Of a stretch of DNA of 64,000 nt, positions 36,887 through 44,962 are shown one piece after another; within the stretch, counting starts at the first letter, position 1, and every line of letters starts with the position of its first letter. Origin of the DNA: CAVSNH01 sp963729275 (GTDB lineage: Bacteria > Actinomycetota > Acidimicrobiia > Acidimicrobiales > RAAP-2). The notes beneath the pieces are model-generated. The model saw only the letters and a program-made list of their open reading frames with translations. It ran no database searches and was not told the DNA's origin. The stretch spans positions 22,792 through 86,791 of the forward strand of contig CAVSNH010000002.1 in the NCBI GenBank assembly GCA_963729275.1, read 5' to 3'. A program made the translations under genes and the position numbers.

Positions 36887-37558
36887 TCAGCTGGCTGGCG
36901 GCGGTCCCTCGGGGGCGGCGGCGGGCGGAAGCCCCCCGGAGCCGCCAGCAAGCGGCGGTCCTGAGGGTGCCGGACCGGCCGTGCCTGGACCAGGACCCGA
37001 GAAATTGACCTGAGGAACGGCACGATCTTCCTCGTCGGTAACGAAGAAGGCCACCGCTTTGAATCCGAAGGGGCCCGCGATGAGGTTGCGCGGAAACGTC
37101 TGTAGCCCGATGTTGTAGTCACGGGCGCTCGTGTTGTAGTAGCGACGGGCGTATTCGATCTTGTCCTCAGTGGCAGTCAACGTCTCTTGCAGTTGGAGGA
37201 AGCTCTCGACCGCCCGTAGCTGTGGGTAGTTCTCGGCGACCGCGAACAGTGAGCGAAGCGCCCCGGACAGAGCGTTCTCGGCAGGGGCGATTTGGCCCGG
37301 GTCGCCCGTCGCTCCCGCGGTGACGGCGTTGGCCCGAGCCTGAGTGACCGCCTCGAAAGTCCCCTGCTCGTGGGTGGCATAGCCCTGCACGGTCGACACC
37401 AGGTTGGGGATGAGGTCCTGGCGGCGCTTGAGCTCGACGTCGATCTCGGACCACGCCTCTTGGGTGCGGTTGCGCTTCTTGACAAGGCCGTTGAAGGCGA
37501 CCCACAGACCGAGGACCAACAGCACCACGATGATGACGACGATGATCAGCACAATCAT
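36887..37558 (-). CDS. LemA family protein
   Basis: The 223-residue protein has an N-terminal membrane helix (about residues 2-24), then the long-helix LemA domain: NGLVKKRNRTQEAWSEIDVELKRRQDLIPNLVSTVQGYA, ENYPQLRAVESFLQLQETLTATEDKIEYARRYYN and FPRNLIAGPFGFK. The C-terminal 45 residues are rich in Gly and Pro. Function is unknown; LemA proteins associate with membrane proteases of the HtpX type, and that gene faces this one. Confidence 0.93.
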   Translation of the reverse strand: MIVLIIVVIIVVLLVLGLWVAFNGLVKKRNRTQEAWSEIDVELKRRQDLIPNLVSTVQGYATHEQGTFEAVTQARANAVTAGATGDPGQIAPAENALSGALRSLFAVAENYPQLRAVESFLQLQETLTATEDKIEYARRYYNTSARDYNIGLQTFPRNLIAGPFGFKAVAFFVTDEEDRAVPQVNFSGPGPGTAGPAPSGPPLAGGSGGLPPAAAPEGPPPAS

Positions 37559-37709
37559 TGTGGAGCGGACCCCCTGAGAGCTGTCGTGGCGCGCACTCTA
37601 TCGGCTCAGCCCCCGAGCAGCCACGGATCGGATGTCCGGGCGTCTCGACAGGTGCAACGAGTTCGACCGAGCGCTGGACCGCTCTCGGGACCCCGATTCC
37701 ACCGCCACC

Positions 37710-38147
37710 TCATCGGCACACCACGACGGGGCAGTGGGCCGCATGCACGCAATGAGCGCTGGTTGACCCGAGGATCAAGCCTGCGAAACCGCCATGACCC
37801 CTCGTCCCGACCACCAGGAGCGCTGCGCTCTCGCAGGCATCGACGAGAACCTGCCGTGCCTCGCCGTTGACGACGTCCAGATCGATCTCCAGGTCTGGGT
37901 GGCGGGCGGCCACCGATGCCACCTGGTTCTCTGCTGTCCTTCTGCACGCCCCGGCACGGTCCCAGGCCCCCCCTCCCACGTCGAACTCGATGGTGGAGAG
38001 GTCCCGCCACACCGCCACTGCGCGGACCGTGGTCCCGGTGGCCTGGGCATAGGACGCAGCCCATTCCAGGGCCGCGGTGGAACGCTCGGAGCCGTCGATC
38101 CCGACCACCACCGGTCGCTGCTGGGTCTGCTCGGCTTGATTCGTCAT
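37710..38147 (-). CDS. Universal stress protein (UspA family)
   Basis: This 145-residue Usp (VVVGIDGSERSTAALEWAASYA; LLVVGTRGHGGFAGLILGSTSAHCV) keeps the ATP-loop pattern and belongs to neither of the two close paralogue pairs in the window. The ATG at 38147 has GGGAGG in front; a longer frame to 38189 lacks a site. A DosR-like box lies 58 bp upstream. Confidence 0.92.
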   Translation of the reverse strand: MTNQAEQTQQRPVVVGIDGSERSTAALEWAASYAQATGTTVRAVAVWRDLSTIEFDVGGGAWDRAGACRRTAENQVASVAARHPDLEIDLDVVNGEARQVLVDACESAALLVVGTRGHGGFAGLILGSTSAHCVHAAHCPVVVCR

Positions 38148-38205
38148 CTCGATCCTCCCTGAACCGGTATCTGCCAATGATTGGACCACGCACGGGCCTC
38201 CTGGT

Positions 38206-38221
38206 AGGGCCTTAGGTCCTC
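38206..38221. promoter_or_regulatory. DosR-like box 9
   Basis: AGGGCCTTAGGTCCTC, reverse orientation, 12 of 16 positions, 58 bp upstream of the Usp start at 38147. The rest of the gap up to 38522 holds no gene I can support. Confidence 0.55.
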
Positions 38222-38522
38222 GTCGGAGATCCTCCGGTCGGTCGGCGGCCAGCTATTGGACCTTTCTCTCGCGCAACGCGCCCTCGGGTCCACCTTCAGT
38301 GCGACAGTTGGAGGCAGGGCGGCAATGCAAGTCAGAGAGTGATGGCCGGGCTGCGGCGGACGTCTAAAACTGACACAGATCGCCTGTCTTCACCGTCCGC
38401 TGGGGGAGAGTTCTCGACCGGTTTGCTCTACCTTCGTGGGTCGGAACGCTCGACCTCTCGGCACAAAAGGTGTTCCCGCCTGACAAACATCGCGGTGGGA
38501 TTGATGCTGACAAGATGAGTTG

Positions 38523-40406
38523 GTGACGACATCGGAAGGCGAGGTGGACGTCGTCGGCTGGGGTTGGCAACGACACTTGTCGATATGGCGCTCACCAGCC
38601 GGGCAACCGCGATGGGCTCGACCGGTGGTTCTCTGTCTGGCCGCGTTGGCCGGCCTCCTCTATGGGTGGCGAATGGGCTCGAGTATCGAGATCTTCTACG
38701 CGGCTGCCGCTCGGAGTATGTCGATGAGCTGGCACGACTTCGTCTTCGCTGCCTTCGACCCAGCGGGAACCATCTCCGTCGACAAGCTCCCCGGTGCCTT
38801 GTGGCTCCAGGCGTTTTCGGTCCGGCTCTTTGGCGTTCATACCTGGGCCGTGGCACTGCCGCAGGTCATCGAAGGCGCCCTCACGGTGCTGGTCCTGTAT
38901 CGGGCGGTCCGACGCCTAGCGGGCCCGGTTGCCGGGATCGGTGCGGCGGCGGTTCTCACCCTGTCGCCGGCCACCGTCACCCTCAACCGGGGCAACATTT
39001 CGGATACCTTGCTGATCCTGCTGCTGGTTCTGGCCGCCGACGCGACGGTCACCGCCTTGACAACGGAGCGGCGGTACACCCTCCTGTTGACCGGCGTCTG
39101 GGTGGGCCTGGCCTTCCAGGCCAAGATGATCGAGGCATGGCTGGTGATTCCAGCCCTGGCCATCACGTACCTCTTGGCTTCTTCGACGGCCATGCGGACC
39201 CGGATCGTACGACTGGCTGCAATGGTCGTCGTGGCGGCAGCCGTCTCTTTGAGCTGGATGGTCTTCGTCACGCTGACTCCTTCAGCGCAGCGCCCCTACG
39301 TCGATGGGAGCCAGCACAACTCCGTTTTCGAGCAGGTATTCGACTACAACGGCTTCGGTCGTGTGGGACAGCCATCTCCCAATGCAGAGCTGGGGCGGAC
39401 TCTTCACATTCCTGTCCTCGAATCACCTTCTCCCCACCCGGCGTGGAACAGGCTGCTGACCGGCTCATACGGGTTGGACACCGGATGGCTCATACCGGCG
39501 TCGTTGGTGGTCGTGGTAACGGGATTGTTGGACCGCCGACGTCGGCCTCGGACCGACCTGGTCCGCGCTGGCATCGTTATGTGGGGAACATGGCTCCTTG
39601 TCTTTGGCGCCTTCTTCAGTACCAGTCCCTCCATCAACTCGTACTATCTGGCGGCTCTGTCGCCTGCAGTCGCCGGCCTCATCGGGATCGGAGGCGGCCT
39701 GGTTTGGGCGAGCCGGCGCGCCGTTGCCACCAAGATCGCCGTCTTGACCGCGGCCCTCTTGTCATCGGTCTATGCCTACTGGCTCCTACCCAGCTCGGGC
39801 ACAGGGCTTCCGGGCTGGTTGGCCCCCATCGTCCTCGGCTTGGGTGTCGCGGCCGCTCTCCTGATTGCCACTGCGCTCGTACTTCAGCTCGGAGCCGCGG
39901 CAACCAGGCTGGGTCTCGTTCTTGCCGGGGCGGCGATGGTCCTGGTCCCGGCGGTGGCCACCGCATCCGTCGTCGCTAACACGCTCGGGGCTTTCGACAC
40001 TCCCTTCCAGCCGACGGCAGTCACCGCGTTCACGAGAGCCTTCTTCGGAGCGCCGCTGCAGGCGGCATCCACCTTGCCCCAAATCGAAGGGGCGAGGAAC
40101 GGCGCCCCCGACCTCATGGCCACCGAGACCTCCGTGCTGGCCGCGCCCTTCATCTACGCCACCGGCCAAGAGGTCCTACCTATAGGTGGCTATACGGGTA
40201 CGACTCCTTCTCCCACAGTGGCGAACCTTCGGAAGATGGTGGCCTTAGGCCGATTCCACCTGGTACTGGCGGTACATGCGAGCACAGACTCACGGATTAC
40301 CTGGATTGCCACCCATTGCCTGCTGGCCCCTCCTCCGAAAGCTCCCAACTCCGACGTCATCGGGCCACTCAGTGCCTACTTCTGCGTCGGGCCCCTCCAT
40401 CGGTAA
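38523..40406 (+). CDS. PMT/ArnT-type membrane glycosyltransferase
   Basis: The 627-residue protein has many membrane helices in the GT39/GT83 plan. An early loop contains YAAAARSMSMSWHDFVFAAFDPAG and SVDKLPGALWLQAFSVRLFG, the acidic and Lys residues typical of polyprenyl-phosphate-sugar dependent transferases, followed by LSPATVTLNRGNISDTLL. It likely moves a sugar from a lipid carrier to an outer-surface acceptor. The last 100 residues are soluble. The start is uncertain: GTG at 38523 or TTG at 38520, both with weak sites. Confidence 0.88.
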   Translation: MTTSEGEVDVVGWGWQRHLSIWRSPAGQPRWARPVVLCLAALAGLLYGWRMGSSIEIFYAAAARSMSMSWHDFVFAAFDPAGTISVDKLPGALWLQAFSVRLFGVHTWAVALPQVIEGALTVLVLYRAVRRLAGPVAGIGAAAVLTLSPATVTLNRGNISDTLLILLLVLAADATVTALTTERRYTLLLTGVWVGLAFQAKMIEAWLVIPALAITYLLASSTAMRTRIVRLAAMVVVAAAVSLSWMVFVTLTPSAQRPYVDGSQHNSVFEQVFDYNGFGRVGQPSPNAELGRTLHIPVLESPSPHPAWNRLLTGSYGLDTGWLIPASLVVVVTGLLDRRRRPRTDLVRAGIVMWGTWLLVFGAFFSTSPSINSYYLAALSPAVAGLIGIGGGLVWASRRAVATKIAVLTAALLSSVYAYWLLPSSGTGLPGWLAPIVLGLGVAAALLIATALVLQLGAAATRLGLVLAGAAMVLVPAVATASVVANTLGAFDTPFQPTAVTAFTRAFFGAPLQAASTLPQIEGARNGAPDLMATETSVLAAPFIYATGQEVLPIGGYTGTTPSPTVANLRKMVALGRFHLVLAVHASTDSRITWIATHCLLAPPPKAPNSDVIGPLSAYFCVGPLHR

Positions 40407-40494
40407 CCGGCCTCCACAACCACTGCTGCCCTAGGAGACGGCGCATAGAGCACGCCGGTTCTGATGCTCTGTTCGGTCCCGTAAGCGCCGGGTG

Positions 40495-40646
40495 GGTGTG
40501 TTATCGAGGGGAATCGCGGGCCAAAGACGCGCCAATTGCTCAGGCGTCCCGAGCCACTACCTCGAGGGTGGTCGGCTACTGCGCACCGATACGCACCAGC
40601 GCTCGGCCCATCCGCCGAATCCATTCATGCCGACTCGAATGCTCAC
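40495..40646 (-). pseudogene. Decayed 5' end of a GAPDH gene
   Basis: Read on the minus strand, a GTG at 40646 opens SIRVGMNGFG, the GAPDH NAD-binding start, then loses a base (the intact gene continues RMGRALLRVGA). After the break, base-level similarity to the intact gap gene at 17526 continues through IEVVAVNDLGTPEQLARLLARDS, with a stop and a 12-base deletion, before fading near 40495. Similarity extends upstream into the promoter, including two box positions. It is therefore a copy of gap with its regulatory region. Confidence 0.85.
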
Positions 40647-40729
40647 GACGACTCACTTTCGTTGACGCTGACGTGGAACCGCGCCCAAGCCACCCTCTTC
40701 CAGACTGCGTCGCTCTCCGCCCATGCGGC

Positions 40730-40745
40730 AGAGTCCAAAGTCTCG
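40730..40745. promoter_or_regulatory. DosR-like box 10 (duplicate of box 5)
   Basis: AGAGTCCAAAGTCTCG corresponds to box 5 in the copied gap promoter; match to the consensus is weak. Confidence 0.4.
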
Positions 40746-40843
40746 GATCCGGGCGTATTTCGCCAGAAGGCGCGGGACCAGTTGTCGTGGTGAGCAGGAC
40801 GGGGTCGATTCACAACTCTTGGGTCGGCTATCTCTCGAACAGA

Positions 40844-40859
40844 TGTGACCATTGGCCCT
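40844..40859. promoter_or_regulatory. DosR-like box 11 (duplicate of box 6)
   Basis: TGTGACCATTGGCCCT differs from box 6 by one base although the adjoining GAPDH copy has decayed. It lies 72 bp before the Usp start at 40932, which suggests it was kept to drive that gene. Confidence 0.65.
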
Positions 40860-40931
40860 GTGCGATCAAGTCGAGACCTGCCACGATGGCCTGGTGCGGA
40901 CCTGTCATAGAAGCTCCAGGGAGGATTGAGA

Positions 40932-41363
40932 ATGATGACAGCTACCTCGACCGACCATGCCGGCCCCGACCTCCGAATTGCGGTCGGGGTAGACGGATCG
41001 GAGGCCGGCGAACGTGCGTTGGATTGGGCCGCCGCAGAGGCTGCCCGTTCGGGAGCCTTTCTCGAGGTCCACACCGCCTACGAACCAGGATATGAATTCG
41101 CGACACCAGACGACATCCGTCGAAGTATGGAGCGCACCATCGAGGCGGCGAGGGAGCGGGTCGCAGAGATCGCCCCTCAGGTCACCATGACGGGCTGCAT
41201 CCATGAGCAGGCCCCCGCAGCCGCCCTCATCGAGGCCAGTCACGGCGCAGAACTCCTGGTCGTCGGTTCAAGGGGTCTTGGCGGCTTCAAGGGGCTTCTT
41301 CTCGGTTCGGTCAGCCAGCAGTGTGTTTCCCATGCACTGTGTCCGGTGACGGTCGTTCGCTGA
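40932..41363 (+). CDS. Universal stress protein (UspA family)
   Basis: The 143-residue Usp (RIAVGVDGSEAGERALDWAA; LLVVGSRGLGGFKGLLLGSVSQQCV) is a close paralogue of the one at 22336-22761. GGGAGG lies about 8 bases before the ATG. It is the first of a run Usp, small protein, carbamate kinase, Usp, STAS on the same strand, with a DosR-like box in front. Confidence 0.93.
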   Translation: MMTATSTDHAGPDLRIAVGVDGSEAGERALDWAAAEAARSGAFLEVHTAYEPGYEFATPDDIRRSMERTIEAARERVAEIAPQVTMTGCIHEQAPAAALIEASHGAELLVVGSRGLGGFKGLLLGSVSQQCVSHALCPVTVVR

Positions 41364-41416
41364 ACGGGCCCCAACCTTGTCCACAACTGGCAGGCCATAA
41401 CCACAAGGAGATCAAA

Positions 41417-41563
41417 ATGATGACGGAACGGGGTCTCTTGGGACGGCTGACCGACGAGGTTCTCGAGTCATCCGCGTCCATCGTCTTTGACCAAGCCGAG
41501 TACCGACCGGCTTCACACGATCAAGGCCGTCATGCTGGCCACGTTGGGTCGTTGATGTGTTGA
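41417..41563 (+). CDS. Small hypothetical protein (48 aa)
   Basis: AAGGAG 6 bases before a double ATG supports translation. The peptide starts MMTERGLLGRLTDEVLESSASIVFDQ and ends polar; no family recognised. Its stop overlaps the carbamate kinase GTG by 7 bases, so it may couple translation into that gene. Confidence 0.45.
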   Translation: MMTERGLLGRLTDEVLESSASIVFDQAEYRPASHDQGRHAGHVGSLMC

Positions 41564-42591
41564 TCGTGGCCGCACTCGGCGGCAACGCCCTCCTGTGTCG
41601 GGGTGAGAAGCCGGATGCAGACACTCAGGAAGAGCATGTTGCTCGCGCTGTCGAGGCTCTCGTTCCTCTTGCACTTGAACATGATCTCGTGATCACCCAC
41701 GGAAACGGTCCCCAAGTCGGACAGCTGGCCCTCGAAAGCGCCCGGGACTCGGACCTGCCCCATCCCTATCCGCTTGACACGCTGGTCGCGCAGACTCAGG
41801 GAATGATCGGGTACTGGCTGCTCCAAGCTCTGCAGAATGCGCTGCCGGGTCGCTCGGTCGTGAGCTTGGTCACCCAAACGCTCGTCGAACAGGATGATCC
41901 GGCCTTTGCGGCTCCAACCAAATTCGTCGGACCCGACTACGCCAAGGACGAGGCCCAGCGGTTGGTACAGGTGTGGGGATGGTCAATTGACCAGGACGGT
42001 GAAGCCTGGCGACGGGTCGTGGCCTCACCTGAACCCCGCAAAGTGGTCGAGGCCGACCAGGTTTGCACACTCGTGGCAAGTGGCGCGATCGTGGTCTGCG
42101 CCGGCGGTGGTGGCGTGCCTGTCATCCAGAGCCCCGAGGGACAACTCCATGGCGTCGAGGCCGTGGTCGACAAAGATCTCACTAGCTCGCTCCTCGCACG
42201 GCACTTACACGCCGATTCCCTCCTCCTTTTGACCGACGTACCTGCCGTGCAACTCGGCTATGGCACGAGCCACCCACAATTCCTCGACCACGCGTCACCC
42301 GAAGTCCTCCGGAGCTATCCGTTTGCGGCCGGGTCGATGGGACCCAAGGTCGAAGCGGCCTGCCGTTTTGTCGAGGCCACCCAGAACCCGGCTGCCATCG
42401 GTCGCCTGGAGGACGCTTCCCAATTATTTGCCGGAACCGCGGGAACAGTGGTGCGCCGGTGGGACGTGGGCAGTCGTAGGGACCAACCCGGCACCGGAGC
42501 AGCAACGTCTCATACGGCAGTACTGGATGAGGAGGACCACAATGACGAACACGAATTCGCCGTCATCCCACCGGATCGTGGTTGGGGTTGA
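41557..42591 (+). CDS. arcC: Carbamate kinase
   Basis: The 344-residue enzyme has AALGGNALL, ITHGNGPQVGQLALES, YPLDTLVAQTQGMIGYWL, VVCAGGGGVPVI, VEAVVDKDLTSSLLA, LLLTDVPAV and AAGSMGPKVEAACRF. It makes ATP from carbamoyl phosphate and ADP in fermentative nitrogen catabolism, or the reverse. No ornithine carbamoyltransferase or arginine deiminase gene is nearby, so the carbamoyl phosphate source is not evident. About 30 extra C-terminal residues overlap the next Usp by 50 bases. Two decayed relatives lie at 34.0 and 35.5 kb. Confidence 0.93.
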   Translation: MLIVAALGGNALLCRGEKPDADTQEEHVARAVEALVPLALEHDLVITHGNGPQVGQLALESARDSDLPHPYPLDTLVAQTQGMIGYWLLQALQNALPGRSVVSLVTQTLVEQDDPAFAAPTKFVGPDYAKDEAQRLVQVWGWSIDQDGEAWRRVVASPEPRKVVEADQVCTLVASGAIVVCAGGGGVPVIQSPEGQLHGVEAVVDKDLTSSLLARHLHADSLLLLTDVPAVQLGYGTSHPQFLDHASPEVLRSYPFAAGSMGPKVEAACRFVEATQNPAAIGRLEDASQLFAGTAGTVVRRWDVGSRRDQPGTGAATSHTAVLDEEDHNDEHEFAVIPPDRGWG

Positions 42592-42988
42592 TGGCTCTGA
42601 CTCCTCGATGCTCGCCCTCGATTGGGCCATCCATCAGGCCGAGCTGACACAGGCATCGGTGTTGGTGGTGGCAGTTTGGCACTGGCCAGCGGCCCTGGGG
42701 TGGGGCATACCGCTGGCGCCCCCGTATAACCCATCACAAGAAACAGAGATGGTGCTGGCAGACGTGCTGGACCCTATTCGCATGAAGCACCCCGATGTGA
42801 CCATCGAATCACGGGTCGTAGAGGGTCATCCTGCGCCTGCTTTGGTGGATGCATCGCGGGGAGCCGATCTTCTCGTCGTGGGAAGCCGAGGCCACGGAGA
42901 GTTTGTCGGAATGTTGCTCGGATCGGTGAGTGAACACTGCGTGTCCAATGCCAAGTGCCCGGTTCTCGTCCTCCGTGACGAGCGATAG
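42542..42988 (+). CDS. Universal stress protein (UspA family)
   Basis: The 148-residue Usp (RIVVGVDGSDSSMLALDWAI; LLVVGSRGHGEFVGMLLGSVSEHCV) is a near copy of the one at 34222. GAGGAGG precedes the ATG. Its start lies inside the 3' end of carbamate kinase in another frame, giving an unusually long 50-base overlap. The STAS gene follows after 42 bases. Confidence 0.93.
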   Translation: MTNTNSPSSHRIVVGVDGSDSSMLALDWAIHQAELTQASVLVVAVWHWPAALGWGIPLAPPYNPSQETEMVLADVLDPIRMKHPDVTIESRVVEGHPAPALVDASRGADLLVVGSRGHGEFVGMLLGSVSEHCVSNAKCPVLVLRDER

Positions 42989-43030
42989 CGCCGAGCGGCA
43001 CCGATTCTCTGCGGACTAGGAGGTACAGCG

Positions 43031-43441
43031 ATGGTGAGCGAGGTGAGCAACCTGAGCAGCTTGTCGGCAGATTGCCGGGCATGCGAGGTCGACCGGTCAC
43101 GGACGGATGATCCTCCCAATTGCGACTTTCATTGCCAAGAACGAGTGCCCTGGAAACGGGATGTGGCACTCGAGATATCCGTCGATGGCGAAAGCGCTCC
43201 AGCGATAGCGACCATCCAGCTGTCGGGGACGCTCGACGGCGCCACGGCAGTCAACCTCGTAGCGCTGGTCGCCGAGTTGATCGGCGAAGGCTTCCGTTCC
43301 TTCGAGCTAAGGACGTCCGGATTGTGTGTGGCCACCGAACCCGGCCTCAAGGCGCTGAACAGCATCCATCGGCTCGTGCAGCGTTCGGGGGGGAAGGTCG
43401 CGTGGGACGGGTCGACAGCGAACCATCCATTCCCGGCTTAG
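43031..43441 (+). CDS. STAS-domain protein
   Basis: AGGAGG lies before the ATG. After 45 less ordered residues with three Cys, the 136-residue protein shows a STAS fold: VALEISVDGESAPAIATIQLSGTLDGATAVNLVALVAELIGEGFRSFELR, then EPGLKALNSIHRLVQRSGGKVAW. The phospho-acceptor Ser position is not clearly kept. It resembles the STAS protein at 7811. The neighbouring Usp genes suggest a stress-signalling partner-binding role, unproven. Confidence 0.7.
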   Translation: MVSEVSNLSSLSADCRACEVDRSRTDDPPNCDFHCQERVPWKRDVALEISVDGESAPAIATIQLSGTLDGATAVNLVALVAELIGEGFRSFELRTSGLCVATEPGLKALNSIHRLVQRSGGKVAWDGSTANHPFPA

Positions 43442-43489
43442 AGTGACCGTCCCGCCGCTCGAGCGACCTCGCAGAGCGGCTGCCGGTTT

Positions 43490-43523
43490 CCACTTTGGCG
43501 GACGCCCGCGTCCTCCAAAGTGG
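43490..43523. repeat. Strong inverted repeat after the STAS gene
   Basis: Two 16-base arms (43490-43505 and 43508-43523) pair at 15 of 16 positions around a two-base centre. No T-run follows, so it is not a typical intrinsic terminator. It could be a factor-independent pause hairpin or a protein-binding palindrome; its CCAAAGTGG half resembles the CCAAAGTC core of boxes 5 and 10. Confidence 0.8.
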
Positions 43524-43632
43524 ACACAACCAGTAGGAACTTGCATGTCTTCGTCCGGTGGACGTCTTGGCCGGGGCGGTGAGCTGAATGCAGGCTCGGA
43601 ACGCCGTGCCCTGAAGTGAGAACCGCCGTCAT

Positions 43633-43648
43633 TGTGACCAATGCCCCT
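43633..43648. promoter_or_regulatory. DosR-like box 12
   Basis: TGTGACCAATGCCCCT is close to boxes 6 and 11 (14 of 16 against box 6) and lies 61 bp before the alcohol dehydrogenase start. Confidence 0.55.
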
Positions 43649-43709
43649 GGTGGACTTCGCCCACAGCTCGCATGCTGGGGATGCAGCACATCCTCAAGGA
43701 GGCCATGCC

Positions 43710-44750
43710 ATGAAGGCACTCGTCTACGAAGGACCAGGTTCGAAGTCGTGGAGGGAGGTTCCCGACCCCACGCTCCAAGACGACACCGACGCCATCATCC
43801 GAGTCGATGCCACCACCATCTGTGGCACTGACCTGCACATCTTGAAAGGCGACGTTCCCGAGGTTACCGCCGGGCGAATCTTGGGCCACGAAGCGGTCGG
43901 GACCGTCGTCGACATCGGCGCCGGGGTCAAGAACGTCGTCCGCGGGGAGCGAGTCCTGGTTTCGTGTATCTCGGCGTGCGGGCGTTGCCGCTTCTGCCGG
44001 GAAGGCCACTATGGCCAGTGCCTGGGGGGAGGCGGATGGATCCTCGGGCACCTGATCGATGGTACTCAGGCGGAGCTCGTTCGGGTCCCCTTCGCCGATA
44101 CCTCTACCTATCCGGTGCCGGTAGAAGCAAGCGACGAGGAGATCCTGATGCTCGCGGATATCCTGCCCACCTCCTACGAGGTTGGGGTACTCAACGGCAA
44201 GGTGCAACCGGGCGACACGGTGGCCGTCGTGGGAGCTGGTCCCATCGGTTTGTCGGCCATCCTCGGAACCAAGCTTTTCTCACCGGGCCATGTGGTGGCT
44301 ATCGACCTCGCCGATGCACGCCTCGAGGCGGCCAAGCGGTTCGGCGCCGATGTGACGATCAACAACGGACACGAGGACGCCGTCGCCATCGTCCAGGAGC
44401 TCACCGACGGCCTCGGTGCGGATGTGGCCATCGAGGCGGTTGGCGTCCCCAAATCATTCGAGCTGTGCACCGAGCTAGTGCGGCCCGGTGGGCACGTAGC
44501 CAATATTGGAGTCCACGGACAGCCGGCAACACTCCACCTTGAGTCATTGTGGATCCGTGACGTGACCATCACCACTGGTCTGGTCGACACTTACTCAACG
44601 CCCACGCTCTTGAAGCTGGTGACTGCTCGTCAGATCGAGGCTGCGCAATTCATCAGCCACCGATTCAGTCTTCAACAGATGGATGAGGCTTATGACGTGT
44701 TCGCACGAGCAGCTGACACCGGAGCGCTGAAAGTTGTGCTCTCCGGCTGA
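43710..44750 (+). CDS. Zinc-dependent alcohol dehydrogenase
   Basis: The 346-residue medium-chain dehydrogenase has the catalytic-zinc site CGTDLHILKG and GHEAVGTVVDIG, structural-zinc cysteines CGRCRFCREGHYGQC, and the NAD site VAVVGAGPIGLSAI. The opening KALVYEGPGSKSWREVPDP is typical of the isopropanol/butanediol-type branch. It can reduce aldehydes or ketones and thus recycle NAD(P)H under oxygen limitation. AAGGAGG precedes the ATG. A DosR-like box lies upstream. Confidence 0.93.
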   Translation: MKALVYEGPGSKSWREVPDPTLQDDTDAIIRVDATTICGTDLHILKGDVPEVTAGRILGHEAVGTVVDIGAGVKNVVRGERVLVSCISACGRCRFCREGHYGQCLGGGGWILGHLIDGTQAELVRVPFADTSTYPVPVEASDEEILMLADILPTSYEVGVLNGKVQPGDTVAVVGAGPIGLSAILGTKLFSPGHVVAIDLADARLEAAKRFGADVTINNGHEDAVAIVQELTDGLGADVAIEAVGVPKSFELCTELVRPGGHVANIGVHGQPATLHLESLWIRDVTITTGLVDTYSTPTLLKLVTARQIEAAQFISHRFSLQQMDEAYDVFARAADTGALKVVLSG

Positions 44751-44962
44751 GATGACCTTCCGCACCTATTCGCTTGGAGGAGCCGAGGTACGATTGCTTC
44801 CCAACGTCGGAACCGGAATGGGGCGACCTTTCGAAACGAAAGTTAACCCCGACCATCTGATTCCATGGATGACCGATTGTTGTTGTGATCCCCCACCCCG
44901 TCGAATAGCCACCATATCCGGGTTGAGGCCGACGTGTCCGCCATGAACATTGCTGGTCTTCG

